Assembly (NCBI RefSeq): GCF_012972705.2
Contig: NZ_JABCSC020000003.1
Location: 744,001-808,000, forward strand
DNA length: 64,000 nt
Direction of reading: 5' to 3'
Origin: Uliginosibacterium aquaticum
GTDB taxonomy: Bacteria; Pseudomonadota; Gammaproteobacteria; Burkholderiales; Rhodocyclaceae
Shown here: one piece after another, positions 1 through 8,363 of the stretch
Layout: every line of letters starts with the position of its first letter
How positions within the stretch are numbered: position 1 is the first letter of the stretch
Notes under the pieces: generated by a model
Told to the model about the DNA's origin: nothing
The model's database searches: none
What the model saw: only the letters and a program-made list of their open reading frames with translations
Made by a program: the position numbers and the translations under genes

Positions 1-2
1 AT

Positions 3-218
3 ATGCGGCCCCGCCCCGGGATCTGGCCGGTGCACCCGGATCGGCTGGGCATCCGGCAGCAATGGGTGGCGGCTTACGAGCGGGCGGCGGCCTCGCATTC
101 AGCCTGTCATTTCGTCGAGTCACTGGGTTCCGGCAAGGTGGATCCGGAAATCAGCGCGGTGGTGGCATTGCATGACCGCGAGGCACGGGCGCACGAGTTT
201 GCGCTCGCCGTTGCCTGA
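3..218 (+). CDS. 3' end of an unidentified protein (partial)
   Basis: An open frame runs in from the left edge and stops at 218, giving about 71 visible residues. The visible ATG at position 3 need not be the real start. I recognise no family. The tail is rich in Ala, His and charged residues. Position and strand fit the last part of a gene lying mostly outside the window, but a chance open frame in GC-rich DNA is possible. The 156 bases that follow, up to the next gene, show nothing beyond a ribosome binding site. Confidence 0.3.
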   Translation: MRPRPGIWPVHPDRLGIRQQWVAAYERAAASHSACHFVESLGSGKVDPEISAVVALHDREARAHEFALAVA

Positions 219-374
219 GAAGCCCGAGCTCGGCGGCGGGGCTGCCGGCCCTCTCATATAGCAAACATCAGCCCGCTGCCATTGGCAGCGCCGGTTTGCT
301 GACGCACCATTACGGCCTGTCTGCCGGAGGCTCACTCCGGCGAGCGTGAGTGCTGAATTCATAGGAGTGTTGTT

Positions 375-1235
375 GTGGCAAGAATCGGTTTTCTGGGGCT
401 GGGCATCATGGGGCGGGCGATGGCCGCCAATCTGCTCAAGGCGGGTTTTGAAGTGACGGTGTGGAATCGCTCGGCAGCCAAGTGCGTGCCGCTGGTGGCG
501 CAGGGGGCGGCTCAAGCGGCTACGCCGCGCGAAGTGGTGGAAGCCTGTGATTTCACCATCGCCATCCTGGCCGACCCGGCCGCGGCACGCGAAACCGTGT
601 TCGCGGCCGATGGCGTGCTGGCAGGTATGTCTGCTGGCAAGGGCTACATCGACATGTCCACCGTTGATGACGCCACCGCCCGTGAGATTGCTGGCGCGAT
701 TGCCAGCAAGGGTGGGCGTTTTCTCGAAGCGCCGGTGTCCGGCACCAAGAAGCCGGCGGAAGACGGCACGCTGGTGATCCTTGCCGCGGGGGATCAGAGT
801 CTCTACGACGAAGCCGGGCCAGCTTTCGACAAGCTCGGCAAGAAGCGCGTGTTTCTCGGTGACGTGGGGCAGGGCGCGCGCATGAAGCTGGTGGTCAACA
901 TGATCATGGGCTCGATGATGGTGGCCTTGAGCGAAGGCCTGGCGCTGGGGCTCAAAGGGAATCTGGATGGCGCCAAGATCCTCGAGGTGATCGAGGCGGG
1001 CGCGATGGCCTGCCCGATGTTCAAGGGCAAGGGGCCGATGCTGCTGAACGATGACGCCAGCACCAGCTTCCCGCTCAAGCACATGCAGAAGGATCTGCGC
1101 CTCGCGCTGGCCCTCAGCGAGGAGCTGGGCCAGTCGCTGCAGGCGGCCTCTGCAGCCAACGAGGTGTTCAAGCGCGCCAACATCGCCGGCCATGGTGACG
1201 ACGACATTGCTGCGGTGTATCGCGTGGTGCGCTGA
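375..1235 (+). CDS. NAD(P)-dependent beta-hydroxyacid dehydrogenase (GLYR/GarR-like)
   Basis: A 286-residue cytoplasmic oxidoreductase of the 3-hydroxyisobutyrate/6-phosphogluconate dehydrogenase superfamily, whose members reduce or oxidise small hydroxyacids or semialdehydes with NAD(P)H. The N-terminal Rossmann motif GFLGLGIMG covers residues 5-13. The family substrate motif APVSGTKKPAEDGTL is near residue 120, and the probable catalytic lysine is in GARMKLVVNM near residue 170. The closest resemblance is to the glyoxylate/succinic semialdehyde reductase subgroup. The start is GTG, with AGGAG 8 bases upstream. It stands alone, with a hairpin terminator shared with bfr after it. The substrate cannot be read from sequence. 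Confidence 0.85.
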   Translation: MARIGFLGLGIMGRAMAANLLKAGFEVTVWNRSAAKCVPLVAQGAAQAATPREVVEACDFTIAILADPAAARETVFAADGVLAGMSAGKGYIDMSTVDDATAREIAGAIASKGGRFLEAPVSGTKKPAEDGTLVILAAGDQSLYDEAGPAFDKLGKKRVFLGDVGQGARMKLVVNMIMGSMMVALSEGLALGLKGNLDGAKILEVIEAGAMACPMFKGKGPMLLNDDASTSFPLKHMQKDLRLALALSEELGQSLQAASAANEVFKRANIAGHGDDDIAAVYRVVR

Positions 1236-1257
1236 GCCGCTTGTCGCAGGCTGCAAA

Positions 1258-1289
1258 AAGGCCCGGTCAGCCAGATGCTGCCGGGCCTT
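1258..1289. terminator. Hairpin terminator between two convergent genes
   Basis: A perfect 9-bp stem (AAGGCCCGG with CCGGGCCTT) encloses a 14-base loop. Five A residues precede it on the plus strand, so minus-strand transcripts from bfr leave the stem into a T-run. On the plus strand the tail is only TTGTTA, so it works best for bfr and perhaps weakly for the dehydrogenase gene. Confidence 0.7.
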
Positions 1290-1311
1290 GTTACATCAGA
1301 GATCAGGCGGA

Positions 1312-1791
1312 TCAGGAGCCTTCGGGTTCGAGCTGGCTTTGCAGGTAGTTCTGCAGCCCCACCTTTTCGATCACTTCGAGCTGGGTTTCGAGATAGTCGA
1401 TGTGTTCCTCGGTCGCTTCGAGGATCTCCATCACGATGTCGCGCGAAACGAAGTCGCGCACGGACTCACAGTAGGCGACGGCTTCCTTGAGGTCGGCGTG
1501 GGCCGTGACTTCGAGCTTGAGATCGCCGGCTAGGCATTCCGGCACATTCTCGCCGATCAGCAGCTTGTTGAGGTTCTGCAGGTTGGGCAGACCGTCGAGC
1601 ATCAGGATGCGCTCGATCAGCATGTCCGCGTGATGCATTTCCTCGATGGACTCCTTGTACTCGTGCTTGCCGAGTTTCTCGAAGCCCCAGTGCTTGTAGA
1701 TGCGGGCGTGAAGGAAATACTGGTTGATGGCGCTCAGTTCGTGGGTGAGCTGGCGGTTGAGCAGCTGAATGACTTTCTTGTCACCTTCCAT
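1312..1791 (-). CDS. bfr: Bacterioferritin
   Basis: A 159-residue ferritin-like four-helix protein, the usual bacterioferritin length. It oxidises and stores iron as a ferric mineral in a 24-mer cage with heme between subunits. Visible ferroxidase-centre features are the early [10 protein letters not shown] helix, the [10 protein letters not shown] motif with its ExxH pair, and the later [11 protein letters not shown] helix, also ExxH. The start was set at the ATG followed by EGDKK because a strong GAGAGGAG site lies just upstream; an in-frame extension to 1884 looks non-coding. The gene follows the ferredoxin gene bfd on the same strand, which fits iron storage and release. Confidence 0.95.
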   Translation of the reverse strand: MEGDKKVIQLLNRQLTHELSAINQYFLHARIYKHWGFEKLGKHEYKESIEEMHHADMLIERILMLDGLPNLQNLNKLLIGENVPECLAGDLKLEVTAHADLKEAVAYCESVRDFVSRDIVMEILEATEEHIDYLETQLEVIEKVGLQNYLQSQLEPEGS

Positions 1792-1965
1792 GCTGGGACT
1801 CCTCTCAAGGGCTGGGGGCGTACCGCGTGGAGAGGGGCTTCTCCGCCGCAGGCATGAGTCCATTGTGCACAAGACAAACGCCATGCATCAAGGCCAATTT
1901 AATGAATGACCCTGATAGGCATGGCGCGGAAGGCGCGCGAGGAAGGTGCGTGGAGCACAAAGCCT

Positions 1966-2202
1966 TCAGGCGGTCGCGAACTCCCTCTGGCCGAGCCCAT
2001 CTCCGGCGACATGCAGCAAGGGGATTGTTCTGTGCGGTGCTGCACTCGCCTCCTTCAGGCAGGCGTGGGCACACTGGGCGCAGCGGCCGCAACTGCTGGC
2101 CACGCCGAGCGATTCGCGCAGGTCGCGCACCGTGCGTGCGCCATCGGCCGCAGCGCGTGCGATATCGCGATCAGTGACAGCATGGCAGACGCAAACATAC
2201 AT
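1966..2202 (-). CDS. bfd: Bacterioferritin-associated ferredoxin
   Basis: A 78-residue BFD-like [2Fe-2S] protein. In characterised systems Bfd docks on bacterioferritin and passes electrons that reduce and release stored iron. The four cluster cysteines are visible as CVC near the N-terminus and CGRC about 30 residues later, the Bfd spacing. The start is the ATG directly before YVCVC; upstream in-frame ATGs would add an unconserved tail. The gene lies 174 bp upstream of bfr on the same strand. The tail after the second cysteine pair, about 30 residues, is longer than in short Bfd proteins and carries no recognised motif. Confidence 0.85.
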   Translation of the reverse strand: MYVCVCHAVTDRDIARAAADGARTVRDLRESLGVASSCGRCAQCAHACLKEASAAPHRTIPLLHVAGDGLGQREFATA

Positions 2203-2241
2203 GGCGGTACCCGGGGTGCGTGGTGGGGTGATGGATTGAAA

Positions 2242-2263
2242 GATAATGCGATCCGTTCTCATT
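2242..2263. promoter_or_regulatory. Possible Fur-like site upstream of bfd
   Basis: About 40 bases upstream of the bfd start is GATAATG, seven bases, then TTCTCATT, which resembles two outward Fur half-sites spaced too far apart for the classical 19-bp box. Iron control of bfd is common in proteobacteria, but the match here is imperfect. Confidence 0.25.
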
Positions 2264-2460
2264 TGCAAGCCTATCTTTGCTGGAATGGCTGTCACCGCCG
2301 CCGCAGGGCGATGCCACTGTTCCGTGCCTCCCGCAGCAAAGCCCGGTGCAGCCTAGTCCAGCCAGGTGTTAGAGTCCTGCCGTGCCGCCAGGCGGAGGCG
2401 CTTATCGCTTGAATGCCGGCGTGCTAGGGTCGCGGGCATGTCCCGACTCCCGGTTTTCTC

Positions 2461-3600
2461 ATGAGCACATCCGATTCAAGCTGGCGCCAGATTGCCCTGT
2501 GTGCCTGGGGCAGCCAGTATCTCGCCGGCGGCAATGAGCTGGACGACTGGTTCCGCCACGGCGTGTTCTGGGAAGCGCCCCAGCTGTTCCGGTCCTTGCC
2601 TGGACGGACACTGATCGCCGCCGATTTCTGCGCCTGGCTGTTCTGGCTCAGATCACGTGGGGCCATGCGTCTTACCCTGCATGCGACGGAGTCCGGGCAG
2701 GTTCCCGCGGACGAGGATTTCTACTGGGGGGAGCGCCTGATCTGCGTGCATTTTGCGGAGGGCTGTGAGCGTTGGCTGACGGGGGAAGAAATACCGGGCT
2801 GTACGGACGCCAACGACGCCGCGCTCGAAGCCGCACGGGAGGCGAGTGGCGAGTGGAGCTGGGTGCCTGACCCAGGGGCGTATGCCGGCGACATCGAAAC
2901 CTGGTGGTGCCTCGGCATGGGCGAGGCGGTTTCGGTGCCGGAGACCGACTGGAGCGCCAGCGCCGCGCGTCTTAAAGCCGAACTCTTTCCGGAGGATGGC
3001 CTGCGCGGCCGGTGGCGTCTGCCAGACCAGACAGAGCTTCGAGCAGGCAACAAGGGGGATGCGGAGTGGTCCAGCTTGCCGACCTTGCCGCGCTCCCGAA
3101 GCCTGACCCTGCCGCATCGCCTGCTCGATTATCTGCATGGCGAGCAGGCGCGCTTTTCAAACGACACGCACCCCAAGAATGAAGGCAATCTTTATGTGTG
3201 CGCCAGTGCCGAGGAGGCCGCGAGGATTGATCGCTGGGGGGAGCGGCTCAATGCCTGGGTCGATACCTTGCAACGCGCCGCAGCCAACGAGCGTCGTTGG
3301 AATGAAGGTGGGAAAGGCGGCGCGGTGCTGATGCCTGTGCTGCCTGATGCCGCTGTATCGGCCGCGCAGCAGGACGCGGCCAGCGCCCCGGTTACCGAGA
3401 CGATTCCGCCCTCTGCGCCGCGCGTGATCGAGCAGCCTGCGGCCCAGGCGCGCGCCATCCCCCCGCTGTTGATCGATGGCATCGTACTGGCTGTGCTCTG
3501 TGTGCTCATTGTCGCCCTGGCAAAGGTGCTCAGCCGCTACGAATGGATCAGTCTGCTGATTGCCTTGCCCTGGATGCTTTACGTGCGGCGCCGTAAATAG
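2461..3600 (+). CDS. Hypothetical protein with C-terminal membrane anchor
   Basis: A 379-residue protein of no family I recognise. The first 280 residues are soluble, rich in Trp, Glu and Asp, with many aromatic pairs such as WFRHGVFW and FCAWLFWL. A Pro/Ala-rich linker (about 290-335) follows, then two closely spaced hydrophobic helices (about 340-357 and 362-374) ending in VRRRK. The short loop and basic tail suggest a hairpin anchor with the globular part in the cytoplasm and no signal peptide. The start ATG lies just after a GC-rich leader without a strong ribosome site. It stands alone between bfd and the uptake operon. Confidence 0.7.
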   Translation: MSTSDSSWRQIALCAWGSQYLAGGNELDDWFRHGVFWEAPQLFRSLPGRTLIAADFCAWLFWLRSRGAMRLTLHATESGQVPADEDFYWGERLICVHFAEGCERWLTGEEIPGCTDANDAALEAAREASGEWSWVPDPGAYAGDIETWWCLGMGEAVSVPETDWSASAARLKAELFPEDGLRGRWRLPDQTELRAGNKGDAEWSSLPTLPRSRSLTLPHRLLDYLHGEQARFSNDTHPKNEGNLYVCASAEEAARIDRWGERLNAWVDTLQRAAANERRWNEGGKGGAVLMPVLPDAAVSAAQQDAASAPVTETIPPSAPRVIEQPAAQARAIPPLLIDGIVLAVLCVLIVALAKVLSRYEWISLLIALPWMLYVRRRK

Positions 3601-3631
3601 ATGCTCCCCGGGCGAGGCGGCCTCCCCATGG

Positions 3632-5035
3632 TCAGTGCGCAGCAAACACCTGCTGGCGCTGGCCGAAGACCCGCGCAATGTCTTCGTCATGGGTGACCAG
3701 CATCAGCGCTGCGCCGCTTTCATCCATGGCATCACCCAGCAGCTCAAGTGCCTGGCGCTGGGTGAGCGGATCGAGGCGGGACGTGGGCTCGTCCGCAAAC
3801 AGCAGGGCGGGCCGTGCGCACAGCACGCGGGCCAGGGCGATCCGTTGCAACTCGCCGCCGGAGACCTGACTGGGTCGGCGCGTCAGCAGACTGGCGTCGA
3901 TCTTCAGGCGTTCCAGGCGGCCCTGCAGCGCAGACCAGGCCTCTCCGTGGAGCTGGCAGGCATCGCGCAGGCTGCTGCCCAGGGTTTGCCGCGGCGGGAA
4001 GGAGGCGACAGGATCTTGGTAGAGCTTCTGCAAGGCCGTGGTCGCGAGGCCGGGCGCCCGGATCACGCTGCCGGCATCGGGCCGCAGCAGGCCCAGCAAC
4101 ACGTTGCCCAGGGTGCTCTTGCCGGTGCCGCTGGGGCCTTGCACGACGAAGCGCTCGCCGGCGTGCAGATCGAGGTCCAGCGCTTGAAAGAGTGATTTGC
4201 CGTTGAAGGCCTTGCTGAGTCCGCGCCCCTGCACGATGAGCGGACCGCTGACAGGTGCCTGACGTACCGGCCAGTGCGCAGGATCGGCCGCAATCAGCTC
4301 ACGGGTGTAGGCATGGCTCGGCGCGCGCAGGATGTCGGCCATCTCGCCGGCCTCGATCAGTTCGCCGGCACGCAGCACCAGCAAGCGCCCGCCCAGGGCC
4401 TCGGCTACGCGCAGATCGTGGGTGATCAGCAGCACGGCACCGCCTGTTTCTGCGACCGTCCGTAGCATTCCGGTGACATGATCGCGCCAGTGCGCGTCAA
4501 GCCCCTTGGTGGGCTCATCGGCAATCAGTAGCGAAGCGCCGCCGGCCAGGGCCATGCTGGCGACAGCGCGCTGCGCCATGCCACCCGAGAGTTGCCAGGG
4601 GTATTGAGCGCCAGAGGCGCTGAGGCCGGCGGCTTGCAGTTGGGCGGCGCTCTGCTCGGCCGCTGCGTGAGCGGGCAGGCCACGCACCAGCTGCAGGACC
4701 TCTTCGAGCTGGCTGCCGACGCGCCGCACCGGATTCAGCGCCAGGCTGGGCTCCTGAGGCAAGAGACCGATCTTGCGGCCCCATAGCGGGCGGCGGGCTC
4801 GCGCATCGCGGGCAGCACTGCGCTGCCCCTGGATGCAGACTTCGCCGCCGGCGACCAGGCCTGCCGGCAGATTGCCCATCAGCGCGTCGGCCAGCAGGGA
4901 CTTGCCCGCGCCGCTTTCGCCCAGGATGGTCAGCACTTCGCCTGCCCGCAGCGTGAAGGAAAGCTCGCGCAACAGGCGTTGGCTGCCGGCGTGCACCGAG
5001 ATGCCGGAGGCTTCGAGGATGAGGTCCGCATTCAT
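3632..5035 (-). CDS. Dpp/Nik-type ABC transporter ATPase, two fused nucleotide-binding domains
   Basis: A 467-residue protein carrying both ATPase domains of a peptide/nickel-type importer. Domain 1 has Walker A GESGAGKS (near residue 38), signature LSGGMAQR and Walker B LLIADEPT. Domain 2 has Walker A GPSGTGKS (near 300), signature VSGGELQR and Walker B LLFADEPT. It combines what DppD and DppF, or NikD and NikE, do as separate chains and is compact for a fusion. It would power import of whatever the upstream binding protein captures. Its ATG overlaps the stop of the permease gene by 4 bp, so it is the last gene of the operon. Confidence 0.9.
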   Translation of the reverse strand: MNADLILEASGISVHAGSQRLLRELSFTLRAGEVLTILGESGAGKSLLADALMGNLPAGLVAGGEVCIQGQRSAARDARARRPLWGRKIGLLPQEPSLALNPVRRVGSQLEEVLQLVRGLPAHAAAEQSAAQLQAAGLSASGAQYPWQLSGGMAQRAVASMALAGGASLLIADEPTKGLDAHWRDHVTGMLRTVAETGGAVLLITHDLRVAEALGGRLLVLRAGELIEAGEMADILRAPSHAYTRELIAADPAHWPVRQAPVSGPLIVQGRGLSKAFNGKSLFQALDLDLHAGERFVVQGPSGTGKSTLGNVLLGLLRPDAGSVIRAPGLATTALQKLYQDPVASFPPRQTLGSSLRDACQLHGEAWSALQGRLERLKIDASLLTRRPSQVSGGELQRIALARVLCARPALLFADEPTSRLDPLTQRQALELLGDAMDESGAALMLVTHDEDIARVFGQRQQVFAAH

Positions 5036-5832
5036 GTCAGTTCCTTGTCACCTGCCAGCAGCATCATGCCCAGCACCAACAGGATTAGCAGCGTGACAGG
5101 TGCTGCGATCAGCCAGGGGGCTTCACTGTAGAAAGGGAAAAATTCGATCATCATGACGCCCAGCTCCGGCGTTGGCGGCTGCAGGCCGACCCCGATGAAG
5201 CCCAGCGCGGCCAATGCCAGCACGGCTTGCGCAGCACTCAGCGGTAACAAGGTGGCCAGCAAGGGCGTCAGCGCAGGCAGCACGTGTCGGCGCAGAACAT
5301 AGAGCTTGCCAAAGCCCAGCAGGCGCGAGGCCTGAACCGCATCACCGTGCAGGATCGGCCGGCTGGCGGCGCGCGTGACCCTGAAATATTCCACCCACAG
5401 CGACAGGGCCAGGCCGATGTACAGCGCCCAGTACTGCCCCGGCGCAATGGCGGCGAAGAGCAACACCAGCAGCAGGCCGGGCACAGCCATGCAGGCGTCG
5501 GCCAGCATCACCAGCCCGCGCTCGATGCGACCACCGCACCAGCTGGCGGTGACACCGGTCAGTACGCCGGGCAGCGCCGCACTCAGGGCCGCGAGCAGCG
5601 CCAGCCCGAGTGAAAGTTGGGCGGCGTGGGCAATGCGCGCCAGCACGCTGCGACCGTAGACATCGGTTCCCAGCCAGTGGCTGGCGCCCGGAGGTAGCAG
5701 GGAATCACCGAGGGATTGCGTCGCCGGATCGATTCCGATCAGTGCCGGGCCCAGCAGGGCGAAGCAGGCGATCAGGATCAGCAATCCCAGGCCGCAATGC
5801 CGGGCGAGGCGGGCGGAGAAAGTCTCAGGCAT
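5032..5832 (-). CDS. ABC transporter permease, DppC/NikC-like
   Basis: A 266-residue inner-membrane permease of the binding-protein-dependent (BPD_transp_1) class. It has an N-terminal hydrophobic helix, then the family motif GTDVYGRSVLARI, several membrane helices and an EAA-type loop around VTRAASRPILHGD that contacts the ATPase. It pairs with the DppB-like permease encoded just upstream; the two reading frames overlap by 8 bp. It overlaps the ATPase gene by 4 bp. This tight packing indicates one transcript and translational coupling. Confidence 0.88.
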   Translation of the reverse strand: MPETFSARLARHCGLGLLILIACFALLGPALIGIDPATQSLGDSLLPPGASHWLGTDVYGRSVLARIAHAAQLSLGLALLAALSAALPGVLTGVTASWCGGRIERGLVMLADACMAVPGLLLVLLFAAIAPGQYWALYIGLALSLWVEYFRVTRAASRPILHGDAVQASRLLGFGKLYVLRRHVLPALTPLLATLLPLSAAQAVLALAALGFIGVGLQPPTPELGVMMIEFFPFYSEAPWLIAAPVTLLILLVLGMMLLAGDKELT

Positions 5833-6799
5833 CGGAGGCTCCCGGCTTGCGCTGGCGAGGATCGATGGCGAGCATCAGGGCGTCCAGCAGCAGATTGAAG
5901 AGGATGAAGAGCAGACCCATGCTCAGTGCCGCCCCCTGGATGACGGGGACATCGCGGGCAAATACGGCATGCACCAGTGCGTGGCCCACACCGGGCCAGG
6001 CGAAAAGACTTTCGACGACCACCGTGCCTTCCACTAGCAGCACCAGATGCACGCCCAGATAGGCCAGCACAGGCAGGGCCGCCAGCGGCAGGGCGTGGCG
6101 CAGCAGCGCCTGGAAGTCCGACAAGCCCTTGCTGCGGGCGAACTCGCAGGCCGGCGAGGCCAGCGCTTCGCGCACTGCGCTGCGGCTGATCCGCGCCAGC
6201 CCGGCGGCCAGCCCGAGTGCCAGCGTCAGCGCCGGCAGCCACAGGGTGCCCCCTTGATCGTCGTGTGCGGCGGGCAACATGCCCCAGTGCACCGCGAGCA
6301 GCAGCATCAGCAGGATGCCCAACAGGAAGGCCGGCGTGGCGCGCAGCACAACCGCGAACAGCAGCGCGATCCGGTCTGCGACACCGCCCGGCCGCACTGC
6401 GGCCGCGACGCCCAGCGGCAGACCGATCAGCATTGCCAAAATCAGCGTGGTGACCGCTAGATCGAGGCTGGCGGCGAGATGGTGGGCCATCTCGTGCCAT
6501 ACGGCTTCGCCGCTGACCAGTGACTGCCCCAGATCCAGGCGCAGGAGCTGGCCCAGCCATTCCAGCCAGGCCTGCCACAGCGGGCGTTGCAGTTGCAGCT
6601 CTTGCGCCACGGCACTGGCGGCGGCGCTGCCGACGAAATCGTAGCCGTAGCGGCTGGCGGCAATGCGCATCGCCATGTCGCCGGGCAGGGCCCGCACCAT
6701 CAGGAAGCAGACGCTGCCGATGATCAGCAGGAGCGCCAGGACCTGGATCGCGCGCCGCAGCAGCAGCCCGCGCCAGGCGGAGGTTTGGGTCGAACTCAT
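5825..6799 (-). CDS. ABC transporter permease, DppB/NikB-like
   Basis: A 324-residue inner-membrane permease. It shows the N-terminal helix followed by a GDMAMRIA-type periplasmic segment, six predicted membrane helices and an EAA loop (about residues 215-240, SRSAVREALASPACEFARSKG) typical of DppB/OppB/NikB. The start was placed at ATG 6799, which overlaps the stop of the binding-protein gene by 4 bp; an open frame continues 34 codons further upstream but only inside that gene. With the DppC-like protein it forms the channel of the importer. Confidence 0.88.
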   Translation of the reverse strand: MSSTQTSAWRGLLLRRAIQVLALLLIIGSVCFLMVRALPGDMAMRIAASRYGYDFVGSAAASAVAQELQLQRPLWQAWLEWLGQLLRLDLGQSLVSGEAVWHEMAHHLAASLDLAVTTLILAMLIGLPLGVAAAVRPGGVADRIALLFAVVLRATPAFLLGILLMLLLAVHWGMLPAAHDDQGGTLWLPALTLALGLAAGLARISRSAVREALASPACEFARSKGLSDFQALLRHALPLAALPVLAYLGVHLVLLVEGTVVVESLFAWPGVGHALVHAVFARDVPVIQGAALSMGLLFILFNLLLDALMLAIDPRQRKPGASDA

Positions 6800-8361
6800 G
6801 CTTTCCACCTCATGCCAGTGAGGCGGAAGCTGCGTTCCAGCGGATCCAGGCTCACGCCTTCGAGGCGTTTGCTGACCGCGACGTTCTGGCGATACCAGCA
6901 CACCGGGATCAGCGGCAGCTCGTCATGCAGGGTCTGCAGCAAGCGTTTGCGCTGGGCGGCGAGCTGCGCCTTGTCGAGCCCGCCGCGCACCAGACGCTGC
7001 AGGGCGTCGACCGCGACCGGGCTGGACCAGTTTGTGGCGCCCCAGTCGCCGCCCTGGGGGCCGAAGTCCTGCGCCAGGGTCGCGGTCGGGTCCGGCACGA
7101 TGGCGTAGTTGCGGGCGGCCAGGGCCAGCTGCAAGCTGCCATCACGATGGGCCAGCGGAATATCGCCGGAGTTGCCGATGCTCACGCTCACGGCAAAGCC
7201 CGCTTCGCGCCATTGGGCCTGCAGCGCGCCTGCGATCACGGGCAGCTCGGGGCGATCCGGGAAGGTCTGCAGCTTGAGGCGCAGAAGCTGGCCTTGCGTA
7301 TCGCGCCAGCCTTCCGTGCCGAGCGTCCAGCCTCCCTCGCGCATCAGCTGCTTGAGGGCGACCGGGTCGCGTTGCAACGGCGGGAGCGAGGCATCATGCC
7401 AGCCCGCCAGCGTAGGAGGCATCAGCTGGCTGGCGGCCAGCTCCGGGTCGCGCAGCAGGGCACGCGCGATGCCGGGCCGATCGATGGCCAGACTCAGGGC
7501 CTGGCGCACGCGCAGATCCTTGAGCCCGGAGAACGCTGCATTCAGATTGATGACCACGGTGCGTGGAACGGTCACCGAGGCAATGTTGACCGAGCCCCGT
7601 TGACGCAAGCGGGTAATACTGGCGGGGTCCAGGTTGTAAGCCAGGTCGGCCTGACCCGATTCGGCCATCAGGCTGCGGGTTTCGGCGCGCCCGGCCGCCA
7701 TGTATCGCACCTCGGCAATGGCCGGGCGCGGGCCATCGTAATGTTCGGACACGCGGGTCTCGACCTGATGCGGGGCTTCCAGCTTGCTGATCCGGTAGGG
7801 GCCGCTGCCGACGATCTCGCGTACTGTGCCGCTGGCTTCGAAGCTGGCCGGCGCGAGGATCATCGTGCTGCTGTGGGCCAGCAGGCTGAGCAGCGGCATG
7901 TAGGGGCTGCTCAGACGGATCCGGAGCTGCTTTTCGCCTGTCGCTTCGATACTGCGGATCGGGGCCATGCTCAGCACCCCCGGCGGAGTGCGCGCCAGGT
8001 TCAGGCTGCGCGCCACGGCCTGTGCCGTGACCGGGCTAGCGTCATGGAAGCGTGCGCCGGGGCGTAGTTCGAAGTGCCATTCGAGGCCATCCGGCGAGAC
8101 CTTCCAGCTCGCAGCGAGTGCCGCCTTCGGCGTGCCGTCGTCCTGCGCGTCAAGCAGGGTTTCGGTGACTTGCAGGCGGGTGAAGATGTAGCCGCTGGCG
8201 GCGGGGGCGAGGCCACTGATTTCCCATGAGGAAACGATCAGCAAGGGCTTCACGGCAGGCTGCGCGCGCAGGGGCGGGCAGGCCAGTGCCAGGGCGCCGA
8301 GGCCGGCGCCCTGCAGAAGACGGCGGCGAAGGCCGTCGGGTTCAGGCTGGGTCATGGTCAT
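6796..8361 (-). CDS. Periplasmic family 5 substrate-binding protein with Tat leader
   Basis: A 521-residue extracellular solute-binding protein (SBP_bac_5; DppA/NikA/OppA type). Residues 11-34 read as a twin-arginine leader: RRRLLQGAGLGAL, a hydrophobic stretch, then an Ala-containing cleavage region. A Tat leader suggests folding or cofactor binding before export, which would fit a metal-chelate ligand. Body motifs such as RVRQALSLAIDR are typical of the family. The start is ATG 8361, or ATG 8355 two codons later with better ribosome-site spacing. The open frame continues far upstream, but that part is the wrong frame of the receptor gene. It lies 2 bp after the TonB receptor gene. Confidence 0.88.
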   Translation of the reverse strand: MTMTQPEPDGLRRRLLQGAGLGALALACPPLRAQPAVKPLLIVSSWEISGLAPAASGYIFTRLQVTETLLDAQDDGTPKAALAASWKVSPDGLEWHFELRPGARFHDASPVTAQAVARSLNLARTPPGVLSMAPIRSIEATGEKQLRIRLSSPYMPLLSLLAHSSTMILAPASFEASGTVREIVGSGPYRISKLEAPHQVETRVSEHYDGPRPAIAEVRYMAAGRAETRSLMAESGQADLAYNLDPASITRLRQRGSVNIASVTVPRTVVINLNAAFSGLKDLRVRQALSLAIDRPGIARALLRDPELAASQLMPPTLAGWHDASLPPLQRDPVALKQLMREGGWTLGTEGWRDTQGQLLRLKLQTFPDRPELPVIAGALQAQWREAGFAVSVSIGNSGDIPLAHRDGSLQLALAARNYAIVPDPTATLAQDFGPQGGDWGATNWSSPVAVDALQRLVRGGLDKAQLAAQRKRLLQTLHDELPLIPVCWYRQNVAVSKRLEGVSLDPLERSFRLTGMRWKA

Positions 8362-8363
8362 TC

